From Sphingobacterium puteale (GTDB taxonomy: Bacteria; Bacteroidota; Bacteroidia; Sphingobacteriales; Sphingobacteriaceae): a stretch of 64,000 nucleotides of DNA. The DNA is taken from positions 35,594-99,593 of the forward strand of contig NZ_RBWS01000027.1 in the NCBI RefSeq assembly GCF_003627955.1. The letters are read 5' to 3'. The notes beneath the pieces were generated by a model that saw only the letters and a program-made list of their open reading frames with translations, was not told where the DNA came from and ran no database searches. Positions 37,115-46,149 of this stretch are shown piece by piece. The position numbers were made by a program, and so were the translations under genes. How positions within the stretch are numbered: the stretch's first letter is position 1; every line of letters begins with the position of its first letter.

Positions 37115-38413
37115 ATGAAAAATAAAATATGCAGTCAACTTACAAATCCAGTAGTTGGGTTTTGGGTCCTAGTAATCTTAATTAGTTTCTCAGCCTGTAA
37201 ATCTAATTCGGCAATCTATAAAGCACCAAAAGTAAATGCTTTTCGGGGAGGGAAATTACCTGCGCCTCCGGGTATGGTGTATGTCCCTTCAGGAACTATT
37301 CTTTTTAAGGGCTCTTTAGATAGTGGTAATGTAGGAAAAAATGTTAGTGTAAGTGCTTTTTTTATTGATGAAGCTGAAGTAACAAATAAACAGTACCGCG
37401 AGTTTGTAAATTGGGTCGCTGACTCCGTTGCCGTAACCGATTATTTAAATGATGATCAGTATTTCTTGGATATTGCCGGTGAGCAGGTTGGTCAAAAGCG
37501 TATCAATTGGGCAAAGGTCAAAAAAGTATCGCCGATATGGAAAAGCAATGATCCAAGTATCCAGGAGCGAATCGCCCCCATGCTCGAAATGCAAGGCAAT
37601 AGACGTGCACTCAATCCTGAAGTGATTAGATACCGGTTTTCCTATCTTCAATCCAAAGGTAATGTGAAAAAGAAATATGTAACAGATACAGTCGCGGTAA
37701 TGCCTGTTGAGGATATCTGGACAAAAGATTTTCCGAATGCGCAGCTTGCCTCTTTAGATGCGAATTATTTTACACATCCTTCTTTTGACTATTACCCTGT
37801 CGTGGGTGTTACCTGGAGACAGGCACGTGCCTTTACTGACTGGCGGGCAAACGAAATGGCTGCGACGGTATTAAAAAATTCTTATTTGAATGGTTATCAG
37901 TTGAGCTTGAGTCTGCCAACAGAGGCTCAATGGCAATATGCAGCTTCTGGTAAATTGGATCCCCAAGATACAATCGCAGGATCACGTATGACAATTGATG
38001 GAACAGAAGGTAAAAAGAAATTAGCCGTCAACTTCAAACAAGGTGATGGAACCTACTCACGTGATGGTGCGACCTTTACTCTTCCTGTGAAATCTTATAT
38101 GCCAAATGCTTTTGGCGTCTACAATATGGCAGGAAATGTATCGGAATGGACTTTGGATGCGTACAGCCCTTCTGCAGTCGTATTTGTCAACGACTTAAAT
38201 CCTGCTTTGCTTTATGATGCGGATGCGAAGGATGGTGATGCGCTTAAACGAAAAGTCGTCCGTGGTGGTTCATGGAAAGACAATGGCGAACAGCTAAATA
38301 GCGAGACGCGTAATTACTCGGTAGATTATGAACCGCATTCTTATATCGGGTTTCGTTGTGTAATGTCTGCATTTGAAATGCCGACCGTGCAAAGTAAAAC
38401 ACGTAAATATTAA
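37115..38413 (+). CDS. gldK: GldK-like lipoprotein with FGE-sulfatase domain
   Basis: 432 residues. Signal peptide with Cys in FSACKS (lipoprotein), then the formylglycine-generating-enzyme-like domain: GMVYVPSGTILFKG, FFIDEAEVTNKQYREFVNWV, SLPTEAQWQYAASG, NAFGVYNMAGNVSEWT, RGGSWKD and IGFRCVM. The form closest to this, DEAEVTN followed by REFVNWV, is that of GldK/PorK, which forms a periplasmic ring with GldN/PorN in type IX secretion. The next gene is GldN-like, which supports the call. GldL and GldM, usually between them, are missing. Confidence 0.8.
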   Translation: MKNKICSQLTNPVVGFWVLVILISFSACKSNSAIYKAPKVNAFRGGKLPAPPGMVYVPSGTILFKGSLDSGNVGKNVSVSAFFIDEAEVTNKQYREFVNWVADSVAVTDYLNDDQYFLDIAGEQVGQKRINWAKVKKVSPIWKSNDPSIQERIAPMLEMQGNRRALNPEVIRYRFSYLQSKGNVKKKYVTDTVAVMPVEDIWTKDFPNAQLASLDANYFTHPSFDYYPVVGVTWRQARAFTDWRANEMAATVLKNSYLNGYQLSLSLPTEAQWQYAASGKLDPQDTIAGSRMTIDGTEGKKKLAVNFKQGDGTYSRDGATFTLPVKSYMPNAFGVYNMAGNVSEWTLDAYSPSAVVFVNDLNPALLYDADAKDGDALKRKVVRGGSWKDNGEQLNSETRNYSVDYEPHSYIGFRCVMSAFEMPTVQSKTRKY

Positions 38414-38442
38414 TCTTGGCTGTAAATATAAACACGATTACG

Positions 38443-39486
38443 ATGAAAATAAAAACAGTAATGACAGCTTCCATGACCTTGGTCGTTGGGTTGTTGTTCG
38501 CTCAGCAAGAGACGACGATAGATACAGTTCCTAGAAAACAGGATACGTTAAATAATGTAATGTCAGCGATACCAGTTGGTTCGGGGGAAATCAATCCGGA
38601 TACCATCCCAACCACCGATGGCTTTTATCAGGCCAATAGCATGGAAGATGCAGTACCTTTCGCTTATCCTGAGGTGAACAAGAAGAATATTCGTTTCTAT
38701 AAACGGGTATGGCGCGATATCGATCTAAAGGATGAAAAAAATTATATTTTAGCTATTCCAGGAAACTCTTTGATTGAAGTGGTAATGAAAGCAATTGAAA
38801 AGGGAAAACTTTCACTTTATAGCCCTGATGATGATTCTTTCAAAGGTCGTTTAAGTGCACAAGAAGGGATGGCCCGTTTTGCGGATAGTGTATTGGTACC
38901 CATCTTTGACGGCGAAGGAAATCAGATTGACTCCAAAATGGCACTCAATGAGTTCGATCCGGCTCGTGTAACCAAATTTCGTGTGAAAGAAGATATCTTC
39001 TTCGATAAACAACGGAGTAGATTGGAGACCCGGATTATTGGTGTTGCTCCTCTAATGAATATTACCACATCCGCGGAATTGGCTGAATCGGTAGGATCTA
39101 CACCTGCCTTTTGGCTGTATTTTCCACAGTTGCGCTATAGCTTGGTACAAGTGGATATTTCGGATCCGGATAAAGGGCTTTATGATATGACCATGGATGA
39201 TTTCTTTGTGCAGAATAAATTTGCAAGCACAATTGTACGGGAGTCCTCTCCGGGAATGTTGCAGAATGTAAAGGAAGGTGAAAATGGTGCGCAGCAATTG
39301 GATGGTAAGAAAGTAGAGGAAAAACTGGATGCTTACAAGAAAAAACTGTGGAGTAATCCAAAAGGAGTGAAAGCGGAAGAATTGGAGGGTAGCCAATCTA
39401 AAACTGAGGAACAGCAAAATAAATCCAAGACTGAAGAAGTAAAAGAAGAAAAGGTCGAAGAGGAAACGAATTCCGAAAAATTATAA
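38443..39486 (+). CDS. gldN: GldN-like gliding/type IX secretion protein
   Basis: 347 residues from ATG at 38443 (TTG at 38416 would precede the signal peptide). Signal peptide ends near LFAQQ. Family features: NKKNIRFYKRVWRDIDLKDEKN, SLYSPDDDSFKG, FRVKEDIFFDKQRSR and IGVAPL. The last 50 residues are a Glu/Lys-rich low-complexity tail. Partner of GldK in the outer-membrane-associated ring. Together they follow the outer-membrane barrel gene and precede a terminator. Confidence 0.82.
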   Translation: MKIKTVMTASMTLVVGLLFAQQETTIDTVPRKQDTLNNVMSAIPVGSGEINPDTIPTTDGFYQANSMEDAVPFAYPEVNKKNIRFYKRVWRDIDLKDEKNYILAIPGNSLIEVVMKAIEKGKLSLYSPDDDSFKGRLSAQEGMARFADSVLVPIFDGEGNQIDSKMALNEFDPARVTKFRVKEDIFFDKQRSRLETRIIGVAPLMNITTSAELAESVGSTPAFWLYFPQLRYSLVQVDISDPDKGLYDMTMDDFFVQNKFASTIVRESSPGMLQNVKEGENGAQQLDGKKVEEKLDAYKKKLWSNPKGVKAEELEGSQSKTEEQQNKSKTEEVKEEKVEEETNSEKL

Positions 39487-39504
39487 AAGAAATTTGTGCA
39501 TGTG

Positions 39505-39535
39505 AAGACCTTTTCTGCTCCGCAGGAAAGGTCTT
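39505..39535 (+). terminator. Rho-independent terminator after gldN
   Basis: A 14-bp stem, AAGACCTTTTCTGC with GCAGGAAAGGTCTT (one G-T), loop TCC, then TGCTTTTC. Confidence 0.85.
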
Positions 39536-39689
39536 TGCTTTTCAAGATATTTCACGATTTGTTAACGTGTCATTTAGACACTTGGCATATGTTTTGTCTA
39601 AATAGGCAAGTTTAAGCTGGCAACAGCTGAATGCAAAACAAACAGAACAAAACAGAAATCACTTATTTTAAAACTAAACTTAAACTTTT

Positions 39690-41531
39690 ATGTGCGGAAT
39701 CGTTGGTTATGTAGGTCGGGAAGAGGCCTATCCAATTCTTATTGATGGTTTAAAGCGACTCGAATATCGTGGCTACGATAGTGCTGGTGTTGCTCTTTTA
39801 CATCAGAATGTAATCAATCTCTATAAAAAAGAAGGGAAAGTCGCGGCGCTGGAACAAGAAGCTTCAGGTAAAAATATACACGGAAATGTCGGTATTGGGC
39901 ATACGCGCTGGGCGACACATGGCGAACCTTGCGACCGTAACGCGCATCCTCATTTGTCGGGTTCGGGCAGGATTGCGTTGATCCATAATGGCATTATTGA
40001 AAACTATGGTCAGTTAAAAGCTGATCTGGTCCAAAAAGGATACGATTTTAAAAGCGATACAGATTCCGAAGTACTGGTTAACTTTATCGAGGATATCCAA
40101 ATTAATAATAATTGCTCACTTGAAGAAGCGGTGCGTATAGCACTTAAGCGGGTTACGGGGGCTTATGTGATCTTACTCATCGACCCGCAATTACCAGATA
40201 CAATAATTGCTGCCCGCAAAGGATCGCCTTTGGTCATTGGTGTAGGGGAAAAAGGTCATTTTTTGGGATCTGATGCTTCGCCAATGCTTGCCTATACAAA
40301 GGATGTCGTTTATATTAACGACTATGAAATGGCCATCGTTCGTCCGGATGAATTAATTCTCAAAAATTATGGCAATGAGACCATCACACCATTCGTTCAG
40401 CGACTCGATCTTGATCTAGAGGCTATCGAAAAAGGGGGCTATGAACATTTCATGCTAAAGGAGATTTTTGAGCAACCGCAGACAATTTTTGATTCCTTCA
40501 GGGGACGCCTAGATGCCGAGCAGCTACGGGTTACGTTAAGTGGATTAGATAGTATCTCGGATAAATTATTGAAAGCACGTCGCATTATCATTGTCTCTTG
40601 TGGGACAAGCTGGCATGCGGGTTTGGTCGCCGAGTATATTATCGAGGAACTGTGCCGGGTAAATGTTGAAGTAGAATATGCTTCTGAATTTAGGTATCGC
40701 AATCCAATTATTGATGAGAACGATGTTATCCTGGCTATTTCCCAAAGTGGTGAGACTGCTGATACGCTTGTTGCATTGGAGACTGCCAAAAAACAAGGCG
40801 CTACGATCTTCGGTATTGTAAATGTTGTTGGCTCTTCTATTGCGCGTTTGGCAGATGCAGGTGTTTATACGCATGCGGGGCCTGAGATTGGTGTGGCTAG
40901 TACCAAAGCTTTTACCGCGCAATTGGTGGTGTTGCAGCTTTTTGCGCTGCGTCTGGCTCAATTAAAGGGTACAATATCAGATGAGCGTTTTAAAACATTG
41001 ATTGAAGGATTGGCTAAAGTTCCTGAACAAGTCGACTGGATATTAAAAACGCAAAAAGCAACGATACGGGCTATCGCTGATAAATATAGAGGTTCGTCAG
41101 ATTTCTTATACTTAGGGAGGGGATACAACTTTCCAATCGCTTTAGAAGGTGCATTAAAATTGAAAGAAATTTCATATATCCACGCTGAAGGTTATCCTGC
41201 TGCAGAGATGAAGCATGGTCCTATAGCTTTAGTGGATGAAACGCTTCCTGTGGTATTTATCGCCACACAAGATCCGTTTTATGAAAAGATCGTAAGCAAT
41301 ATGCAGGAGATCAAAGCACGCAAAGGACGTTTGATCGCGGTCGTTTCTGAGGGTGATACACAAGCTGCTGAATTAGCGGAGGATTATATTGTTGTTCCTC
41401 AGGCGGATGAAATTTTGGCTCCTTTATTATCCGTAATCCCATTGCAATTGCTGTCTTATTATATCGGTGTTGAACGTGCTGTCGATGTTGACAAGCCACG
41501 TAATCTCGCAAAATCTGTAACAGTAGAATAA
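39690..41531 (+). CDS. glmS: Glutamine-fructose-6-phosphate aminotransferase (isomerising)
   Basis: 613 residues, standard length. N-terminal Cys nucleophile in MCGIVGYVG, glutaminase motifs GHTRWATHG and HNGIIENY, two SIS isomerase domains (SCGTSWHAG, SQSGETADT, TKAFTAQ) and the C-terminal PRNLAKSVTVE. It makes glucosamine-6-phosphate, the entry to UDP-GlcNAc used by WecB, the WecA-like enzymes and WbpM. The 200-base upstream region ends in an AT-rich leader; no promoter box is convincing. Confidence 0.97.
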   Translation: MCGIVGYVGREEAYPILIDGLKRLEYRGYDSAGVALLHQNVINLYKKEGKVAALEQEASGKNIHGNVGIGHTRWATHGEPCDRNAHPHLSGSGRIALIHNGIIENYGQLKADLVQKGYDFKSDTDSEVLVNFIEDIQINNNCSLEEAVRIALKRVTGAYVILLIDPQLPDTIIAARKGSPLVIGVGEKGHFLGSDASPMLAYTKDVVYINDYEMAIVRPDELILKNYGNETITPFVQRLDLDLEAIEKGGYEHFMLKEIFEQPQTIFDSFRGRLDAEQLRVTLSGLDSISDKLLKARRIIIVSCGTSWHAGLVAEYIIEELCRVNVEVEYASEFRYRNPIIDENDVILAISQSGETADTLVALETAKKQGATIFGIVNVVGSSIARLADAGVYTHAGPEIGVASTKAFTAQLVVLQLFALRLAQLKGTISDERFKTLIEGLAKVPEQVDWILKTQKATIRAIADKYRGSSDFLYLGRGYNFPIALEGALKLKEISYIHAEGYPAAEMKHGPIALVDETLPVVFIATQDPFYEKIVSNMQEIKARKGRLIAVVSEGDTQAAELAEDYIVVPQADEILAPLLSVIPLQLLSYYIGVERAVDVDKPRNLAKSVTVE

Positions 41532-41560
41532 GGTGTTTTTTAATTGATAACAAATCCATC

Positions 41561-42523
41561 ATGATAAATAATAGAGAGAATAACCAAAAGCCAATTCTGG
41601 TTATCCTGGCTGCCGGGATGGCAAGCCGTTATGGTTCGGCTAAACAAGTGGAAAGCTTTGGCCCATTTGGCGAAAAAATAATTGATTACTCCATTTACGA
41701 TGCGATACGTGCGGGCTTTGGTAAAGTGGTCTTTGTCATTCGCGAGGAATTTTTGGAGGTAATGAAGAGTAACGTTGGCGACAAACTTCCCGATACAATC
41801 GAAGTCGAGTATGTGTACCAGGACTTTGATTTAAGCAAGTTTGGTGTGGACCGTATTGTGGACCGCCAGAAACCATGGGGTACAGGGCATGCGGTGATGA
41901 GCGCTGAGCCGGCTGTGGACCGTCCATTCTGTGTGATTAATGCGGATGATTTTTATGGTTACGATGCCTTTCAAAAAATGGCTGACTTTCTCCGGGAAAG
42001 AGCTACTGATCAGGAGATGGCTTTGGTAGGATTTGAAGTGGGAAATACGCTATCTGATTTTGGTTATGTATCCCGCGGTGTATGTGAAGTCAATGATGCA
42101 GATCATCTACAAAGTGTAACTGAAAGGACCAATATCTACCGTAAGGATGAAAAAATAGTATATGCGCAGGCGGAAAGTGAAACAACCCTTCCGGACAATA
42201 CAAGGGTTTCAATGAACTTTTGGGGATTTACGCCTAAAATATTTGAAGTTGCCCGCGCTTTATTCCCTGCTTTCGTTGAGCAAAATTACGAAAATCCAAA
42301 AGCAGAATTCTTTATTCCAGATTTGCCGGATTATATGGTGAAGCAGGGTTTGGCCAATTTCGCTGTGCTTCCTACAGATGCGAAATGGTTCGGAGTAACA
42401 TATAAAGAAGATAAAGACCAGGTACAAAGGAGTATCCAGCGGTTGATCAAAGCCCGCCATTATCCAGAACGATTGTGGCCGGTTAAGAAAGTGGTGGATG
42501 AGAGTATTTACCTGGATTTTTAA
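41561..42523 (+). CDS. Sugar nucleotidyltransferase-like protein
   Basis: 320 residues. VILAAGMASRYGSAKQ is the pyrophosphorylase-type nucleotide loop, WGTGHAV and NADDFYGYDAF supply a base contact and metal-binding Asp pair. Resembles the NTP_transferase branch related to glucose-1-phosphate thymidylyl/uridylyltransferases, but without specificity markers I can read. It begins 29 bases after glmS and probably shares its transcript; terminated by the hairpin at 42547. Confidence 0.8.
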   Translation: MINNRENNQKPILVILAAGMASRYGSAKQVESFGPFGEKIIDYSIYDAIRAGFGKVVFVIREEFLEVMKSNVGDKLPDTIEVEYVYQDFDLSKFGVDRIVDRQKPWGTGHAVMSAEPAVDRPFCVINADDFYGYDAFQKMADFLRERATDQEMALVGFEVGNTLSDFGYVSRGVCEVNDADHLQSVTERTNIYRKDEKIVYAQAESETTLPDNTRVSMNFWGFTPKIFEVARALFPAFVEQNYENPKAEFFIPDLPDYMVKQGLANFAVLPTDAKWFGVTYKEDKDQVQRSIQRLIKARHYPERLWPVKKVVDESIYLDF

Positions 42524-42546
42524 TAAAATCAAATAATAAAGTAAGG

Positions 42547-42575
42547 GCGTATCTTCATTCAATAGGAAGATACGC
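42547..42575 (+). terminator. Rho-independent terminator
   Basis: Perfect 10-bp stem GCGTATCTTC / GAAGATACGC, nine-base loop, then TTTTTTA. Ends the glmS transcript. Confidence 0.9.
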
Positions 42576-42629
42576 TTTTTTATATGCTAAAAATAAATCT
42601 TCAGGACTAGTCACTGTTCTTGTCCAGAA

Positions 42630-42840
42630 CTACGAATAGGTATGGATCAGTAGAAAAGCGATCGTTTCTTCTGGGGCGTACTTGACATAACGTTTGAAAT
42701 TTTGCCATAGACGTTTGGCGAATCTAGGTGGATCCAAATTTATTTTAGTAATTTTACGCATCCTAATTATTTCTTAAAGTATGAAATTAATAACATCAAG
42801 CCATAGTCTCGATCGCAAACAGTTTTTTCTTTAGAAATGA
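42630..42840 (-). pseudogene. Relic of an NTP_transf_5 nucleotidyltransferase
   Basis: On the minus strand 42761-42630 encodes 43 residues (LWQNFKRYVKYAPEE and LLIHTYS then stop) that align with the C-terminus of the protein at 31734-32837 (LWSNFRRYIKYAPQE, PIVQTYS). About 40 bases further upstream the frame has KKKLFAIET, matching KKLFDIQSP from the middle of that protein. The rest is gone, so this is a decayed copy with a large internal deletion. It lies in the same relative place, tail to tail behind a plus-strand polysaccharide unit. Confidence 0.75.
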
Positions 42841-42968
42841 CAATAGATTATTTTAGGTACGATATATGTAGAGATGGATTAAGGTTTTTGAAAATATTTA
42901 ATTACAGAAAGGGATACTTTTTAGTCGCATTGCGCGATTAAAGTATATAATATCTTTATAACGTTTAA

Positions 42969-44882
42969 ATGAGTAATTTATGGAAAGAAGGCTTGTCCAT
43001 CAACAAGCCGCGTTGGATAATTCTGCTGTTGGACATGATTATTGTTGCAACAGCTTTTTTTATCAGTTATGTTCTTATATTCAAGCATAGAGGGGAAGTG
43101 CAGCTAGACGAGATGATCAGACAAGCTTTACTGGTCTCATTAGTTTACTTGATCTGGTTCTGTATCTTCGGCACATATAAAGGTGTGGTTCATAAGACCG
43201 GTATCCGTGAATTGCAGCGTATTGTTCTGGCGATCGGATTGGCCTATTTTTCCAGTGTGCTGATTTGTAAAGCAATAGAATGGTTGTATCCATCCTATGA
43301 AGCAATCTTACCTTTTTCAGATACGCAGCTTCTTTTTCATGCGTTAATTGCAGGTTTCGGTATGACCTTTAGTCGGGTGCTGTATCGTGCCTTGTATCAT
43401 GAATTGATGTGGGGAAACAAAGATAACCGTATCCCCGTAATTCTCTTTGGAGCCGGTAATATGGGAAATACGACTTTTCACTTTATTCATACCACCTCAC
43501 GTAATAAATACCGTATTGTTGCTATTATGGATGATAATCCACATCGGATCGGCAACCGTATTCAAGGTTTTAAAATCTATGATATAAAAGACTTAAATAA
43601 GGATTTTGTATTAAGGCATGGCAAAGCTTCCGAAATTATTATCGCGGTGGACGACCGCAAGCCTGAGCGATTGAATACGGTATTTAAACTGGCCGAACCA
43701 ATTCCATTAATTGTCAAAATTATCCCCGATACTGCGCGTCTTCTGGCGGGGGAGGTCGCAACAAGACAGATCCGGAGCTTACGTATCGAAGATTTATTGG
43801 GACGTAAAGCCATTGATCTGGACAACCCTGCCATTGCTTCGGAAATGAAAGATCAGATTGTACTGGTTACGGGAGGAGCCGGTTCCATCGGTGGCGAACT
43901 GGTGCGGCAGTTAGCTCATACTGACTTAAAGCAGCTTATTGTAGTTGATCAGGCCGAGTCGGCTTTGTATGATATCCAGCAGGAACTAAGTTGTTCCAGT
44001 CATTTTTCGCGCTGTAGCTTTATTGTCGGAAATGTTCGGGATGAGTTGTTTATGGATACTTTGTTCCAATTTTATCGTCCTACTTACGTATTCCATGCAG
44101 CGGCTTACAAACATGTGCCTTTGATGGAGGCGAATCCCTATGAGTCGATTTTAACGAATGTTTGGGGATCTTACAATGTGGCTTTGCTGGCACATAAATA
44201 CGATGTATCCAAATTTGTGATGGTTTCTACCGATAAGGCCGTGAACCCTACGAACGTTATGGGGGCGACCAAGCGTGTTGCAGAAATTGCGATATCAACG
44301 GTCAATATCAACTCAAAGACAAATTTTATTGTGACCCGCTTTGGTAATGTATTGGGGTCGAATGGCTCAGTAATACCATTATTTGAAAAGCAGATGTTGA
44401 AAGGTGGGCCACTGACAATCACAGATGAGAATATAACCCGGTATTTTATGACTATACCCGAGGCCTGCCAATTGGTACAGGAGGCTGCTGTCATGGGTAA
44501 AGGCGGTGAGATATTTGTCTTTGATATGGGACAGCCTGTGAAAATTATGGACCTGGCCAAGCAGATGATCAGGCTCAAAGGATATAATTACCCCGAGGAT
44601 ATCGATATCAAAATTGTTGGCTTACGTCCGGGAGAGAAGATCTTTGAAGAGCTTTTGGCCAACGGAGAGAATACGGAAAAAACCTATCATGAAAAGATTA
44701 TGATCGCCAAGGTTAATACGCCAGATTTGGAATTGCAGAAAGAACGTGTGGAGCAATTATGTGCACTTGCGAAAACAGCCGATCCTAACGAAGATAAAAT
44801 GCGTTTGGTACAGCTGATCAAGGACATTGTACCTGAATATCGTTCGCAAAACTCTGTTTTTGAAGAATTGGATAAAATATAA
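42969..44882 (+). CDS. UDP-HexNAc 4,6-dehydratase, membrane-bound WbpM/CapD/FlaA1 type
   Basis: 637 residues. Four or five membrane helices in the first 150 residues, a small Rossmann domain (VILFGAGNMGN) and the catalytic extended-SDR domain: LVTGGAGSIGGEL near 300, STDKAVNPTNVMGATK with the S-M-K active site characteristic of WbpM-like enzymes in place of S-Y-K, and ERVEQL-type C-terminus. It converts UDP-GlcNAc to UDP-4-keto-6-deoxy-GlcNAc, the likely substrate of the SDR at 29365. Single-gene unit with no clear promoter or terminator. Confidence 0.9.
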   Translation: MSNLWKEGLSINKPRWIILLLDMIIVATAFFISYVLIFKHRGEVQLDEMIRQALLVSLVYLIWFCIFGTYKGVVHKTGIRELQRIVLAIGLAYFSSVLICKAIEWLYPSYEAILPFSDTQLLFHALIAGFGMTFSRVLYRALYHELMWGNKDNRIPVILFGAGNMGNTTFHFIHTTSRNKYRIVAIMDDNPHRIGNRIQGFKIYDIKDLNKDFVLRHGKASEIIIAVDDRKPERLNTVFKLAEPIPLIVKIIPDTARLLAGEVATRQIRSLRIEDLLGRKAIDLDNPAIASEMKDQIVLVTGGAGSIGGELVRQLAHTDLKQLIVVDQAESALYDIQQELSCSSHFSRCSFIVGNVRDELFMDTLFQFYRPTYVFHAAAYKHVPLMEANPYESILTNVWGSYNVALLAHKYDVSKFVMVSTDKAVNPTNVMGATKRVAEIAISTVNINSKTNFIVTRFGNVLGSNGSVIPLFEKQMLKGGPLTITDENITRYFMTIPEACQLVQEAAVMGKGGEIFVFDMGQPVKIMDLAKQMIRLKGYNYPEDIDIKIVGLRPGEKIFEELLANGENTEKTYHEKIMIAKVNTPDLELQKERVEQLCALAKTADPNEDKMRLVQLIKDIVPEYRSQNSVFEELDKI

Positions 44883-44994
44883 TAAGCGATGTATGTTTAC
44901 CTGTGCAAAGCCTTATGCTTAGGAGTCAAAATAGTGCTATTGCATACTATACTAGAAAAATGTAAACTAGAGGGCACTAAAAATTAAAGCCCGA

Positions 44995-45171
44995 ATGGAT
45001 AATAATCCACTAGAAATAACAATAGCAACTCACGAACAGGTATTAAATATATATTCAGCTGGAAATCCCGATCATCCCAACTGGTATATCTACGAATATG
45101 AAAACCACCGAAAGGTGCTTGTCGAAATAGACGACCAATCTGGGAAAACACACTTTCTTAGGCAACTTTGA
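44995..45171 (+). CDS. Possible small protein, 58 residues
   Basis: ATG at 44995 to TGA at 45171. Composition looks protein-like (LEITIATHEQVLNIY, PNWYIYEYENHRKVLVEI), acidic, with several Trp and Tyr. I recognise no family. It sits alone between the WbpM gene and a bidirectional hairpin, without a visible promoter. It could be an intact small gene or the start of a lost longer one. Confidence 0.4.
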   Translation: MDNNPLEITIATHEQVLNIYSAGNPDHPNWYIYEYENHRKVLVEIDDQSGKTHFLRQL

Positions 45172-45343
45172 TGGTTAATCTCTTCCTCAATTAGGGCTAT
45201 TGAATCCTTACAAACTAAAACAGGTTTTTCAATAGAAATGTAGCTGATATTACATTCAATGGTTTCTATTTTTCTAGAAATTAGAGTACTGGGGTAGAGT
45301 TCCCGGTTTTGGCTTTTATTCTCTTACGGATTTATGAATAAAA

Positions 45344-45377
45344 AAACTCCCCTGCCATCGGGCGATGTGAGGGGAGT
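45344..45377. terminator. Bidirectional terminator hairpin
   Basis: AACTCCCCT pairs with AGGGGAGTT (9 bp), and CATCG/CGATG pairs inside. T-rich sequence follows on the plus strand (ACCTTTTTTAT), and on the minus strand the stem runs into TTTTTTTATTC, which is the better tail. Confidence 0.8.
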
Positions 45378-45446
45378 TACCTTTTTTATATTAACCTATT
45401 TTTATGAAAAGTATTCTTATTGAAATTCAACGATGATTTTGAAATA

Positions 45447-45472
45447 AAGCGCCCTAAATAATTAAGGCGCTT
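45447..45472 (-). terminator. Hairpin downstream of the helix-turn-helix gene
   Basis: AAGCGCC/GGCGCTT, seven base pairs with an AT-rich loop; on the minus strand followed by TATTTC. Likely assists termination of the gene at 45588-46085. Confidence 0.5.
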
Positions 45473-45587
45473 GGGCAAATGTTGGTTTGCTTTAACCGGC
45501 ATACCTAAGTTACGCACTAAATATTTTAATATCAAAAAGCTTTGGATTTGTTTTCTGCTTAATATTCAATATCAACGACTGACGTTA

Positions 45588-46085
45588 CTAGGCAGGTATA
45601 ATCCCGATCATTGGGCGTTCACCATCGCCGTAGAAGTAATCGAAAAGAACTGCTGGTTCAATTCCAAATGATATAGCAATTGCGCAAGCTTCGTATGCAT
45701 ATAGTCGGTCAAACTTATTATCAAATAGTTCGTTTAAAGTCGTTTCCTTAATTCCAGAAGCTGTCACTAGTTCTAGTTTAGAATTAAAATAAGGTCCCAA
45801 TAAATCTTCTAATCGGTTTTTTGAAGATTTAATAGATTTTAGTTTGATAGATGGAATCGTCTTAAAGAATAGATCACAAATTGTTTTTAAATCTAACTCC
45901 AAGGATTTTATAACGTTAAAAAAAGTTTTAGCAGTTAATTTTGCAGTTTCCTTTTCCAAAAGCCAGTCTATGGCCTCCATTTTCTGAGAGAGTACTGGGA
46001 GATTTTTATATTTTTCATTTACGTATCCTTTTAAGAAGGAACGAAATGAAATCGTGTTGTAAAGTTTGTAATCAAGTTTTATCAT
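45588..46085 (-). CDS. Helix-turn-helix protein of unknown role
   Basis: 165 residues. The C-terminal half (ELVTASGIKETTLNELFDNKFDRLYAYEACAIAISFGIEPAVLFDYFYG) has the spacing of an XRE-type helix-turn-helix; the middle (LTAKTFFNVIKSLELDLKTICDLFF) looks like a weaker second copy. The N-terminal 50 residues are unknown. It is transcribed away from the promoter at 46112-46143 and the structured element beyond, so autoregulation or control of that divergent transcript is possible. Confidence 0.65.
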   Translation of the reverse strand: MIKLDYKLYNTISFRSFLKGYVNEKYKNLPVLSQKMEAIDWLLEKETAKLTAKTFFNVIKSLELDLKTICDLFFKTIPSIKLKSIKSSKNRLEDLLGPYFNSKLELVTASGIKETTLNELFDNKFDRLYAYEACAIAISFGIEPAVLFDYFYGDGERPMIGIIPA

Positions 46086-46111
46086 ATTAATTTTTTAAAA
46101 ACGAGGATTTT

Positions 46112-46143
46112 CTTGTTTTTTAATTTGAGCCTTTGTATATTTG
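46112..46143 (+). promoter_or_regulatory. Promoter reading into a structured non-coding element
   Basis: CTTG at 46112-46115 (one change from TTTG), exactly 20 bases, then TATATTTG at 46136-46143, a perfect TAnnTTTG. Transcription would begin near 46150 on the plus strand. The next credible plus-strand gene is 800 bases away, so the first product would be RNA. Confidence 0.6.
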
Positions 46144-46149
46144 TTATGT

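Larger units (their letters stand above)
45172..45587 (+). other. Gene-free stretch with two hairpins
   Basis: Stops in all frames; nothing gene-like. It holds the two hairpins listed separately (45344-45377, 45447-45472), which look like terminators of converging transcripts. Confidence 0.6.

Noticed and set aside
39536..39689. glmS ribozyme before glmS
   Set aside because: That element is typical of Firmicutes; the short AT-rich leader shows no matching core.
45471..45671. 66-codon plus-strand frame opposite the helix-turn-helix gene
   Set aside because: Overlaps a hairpin and the end of the minus-strand gene, with no protein-like features.
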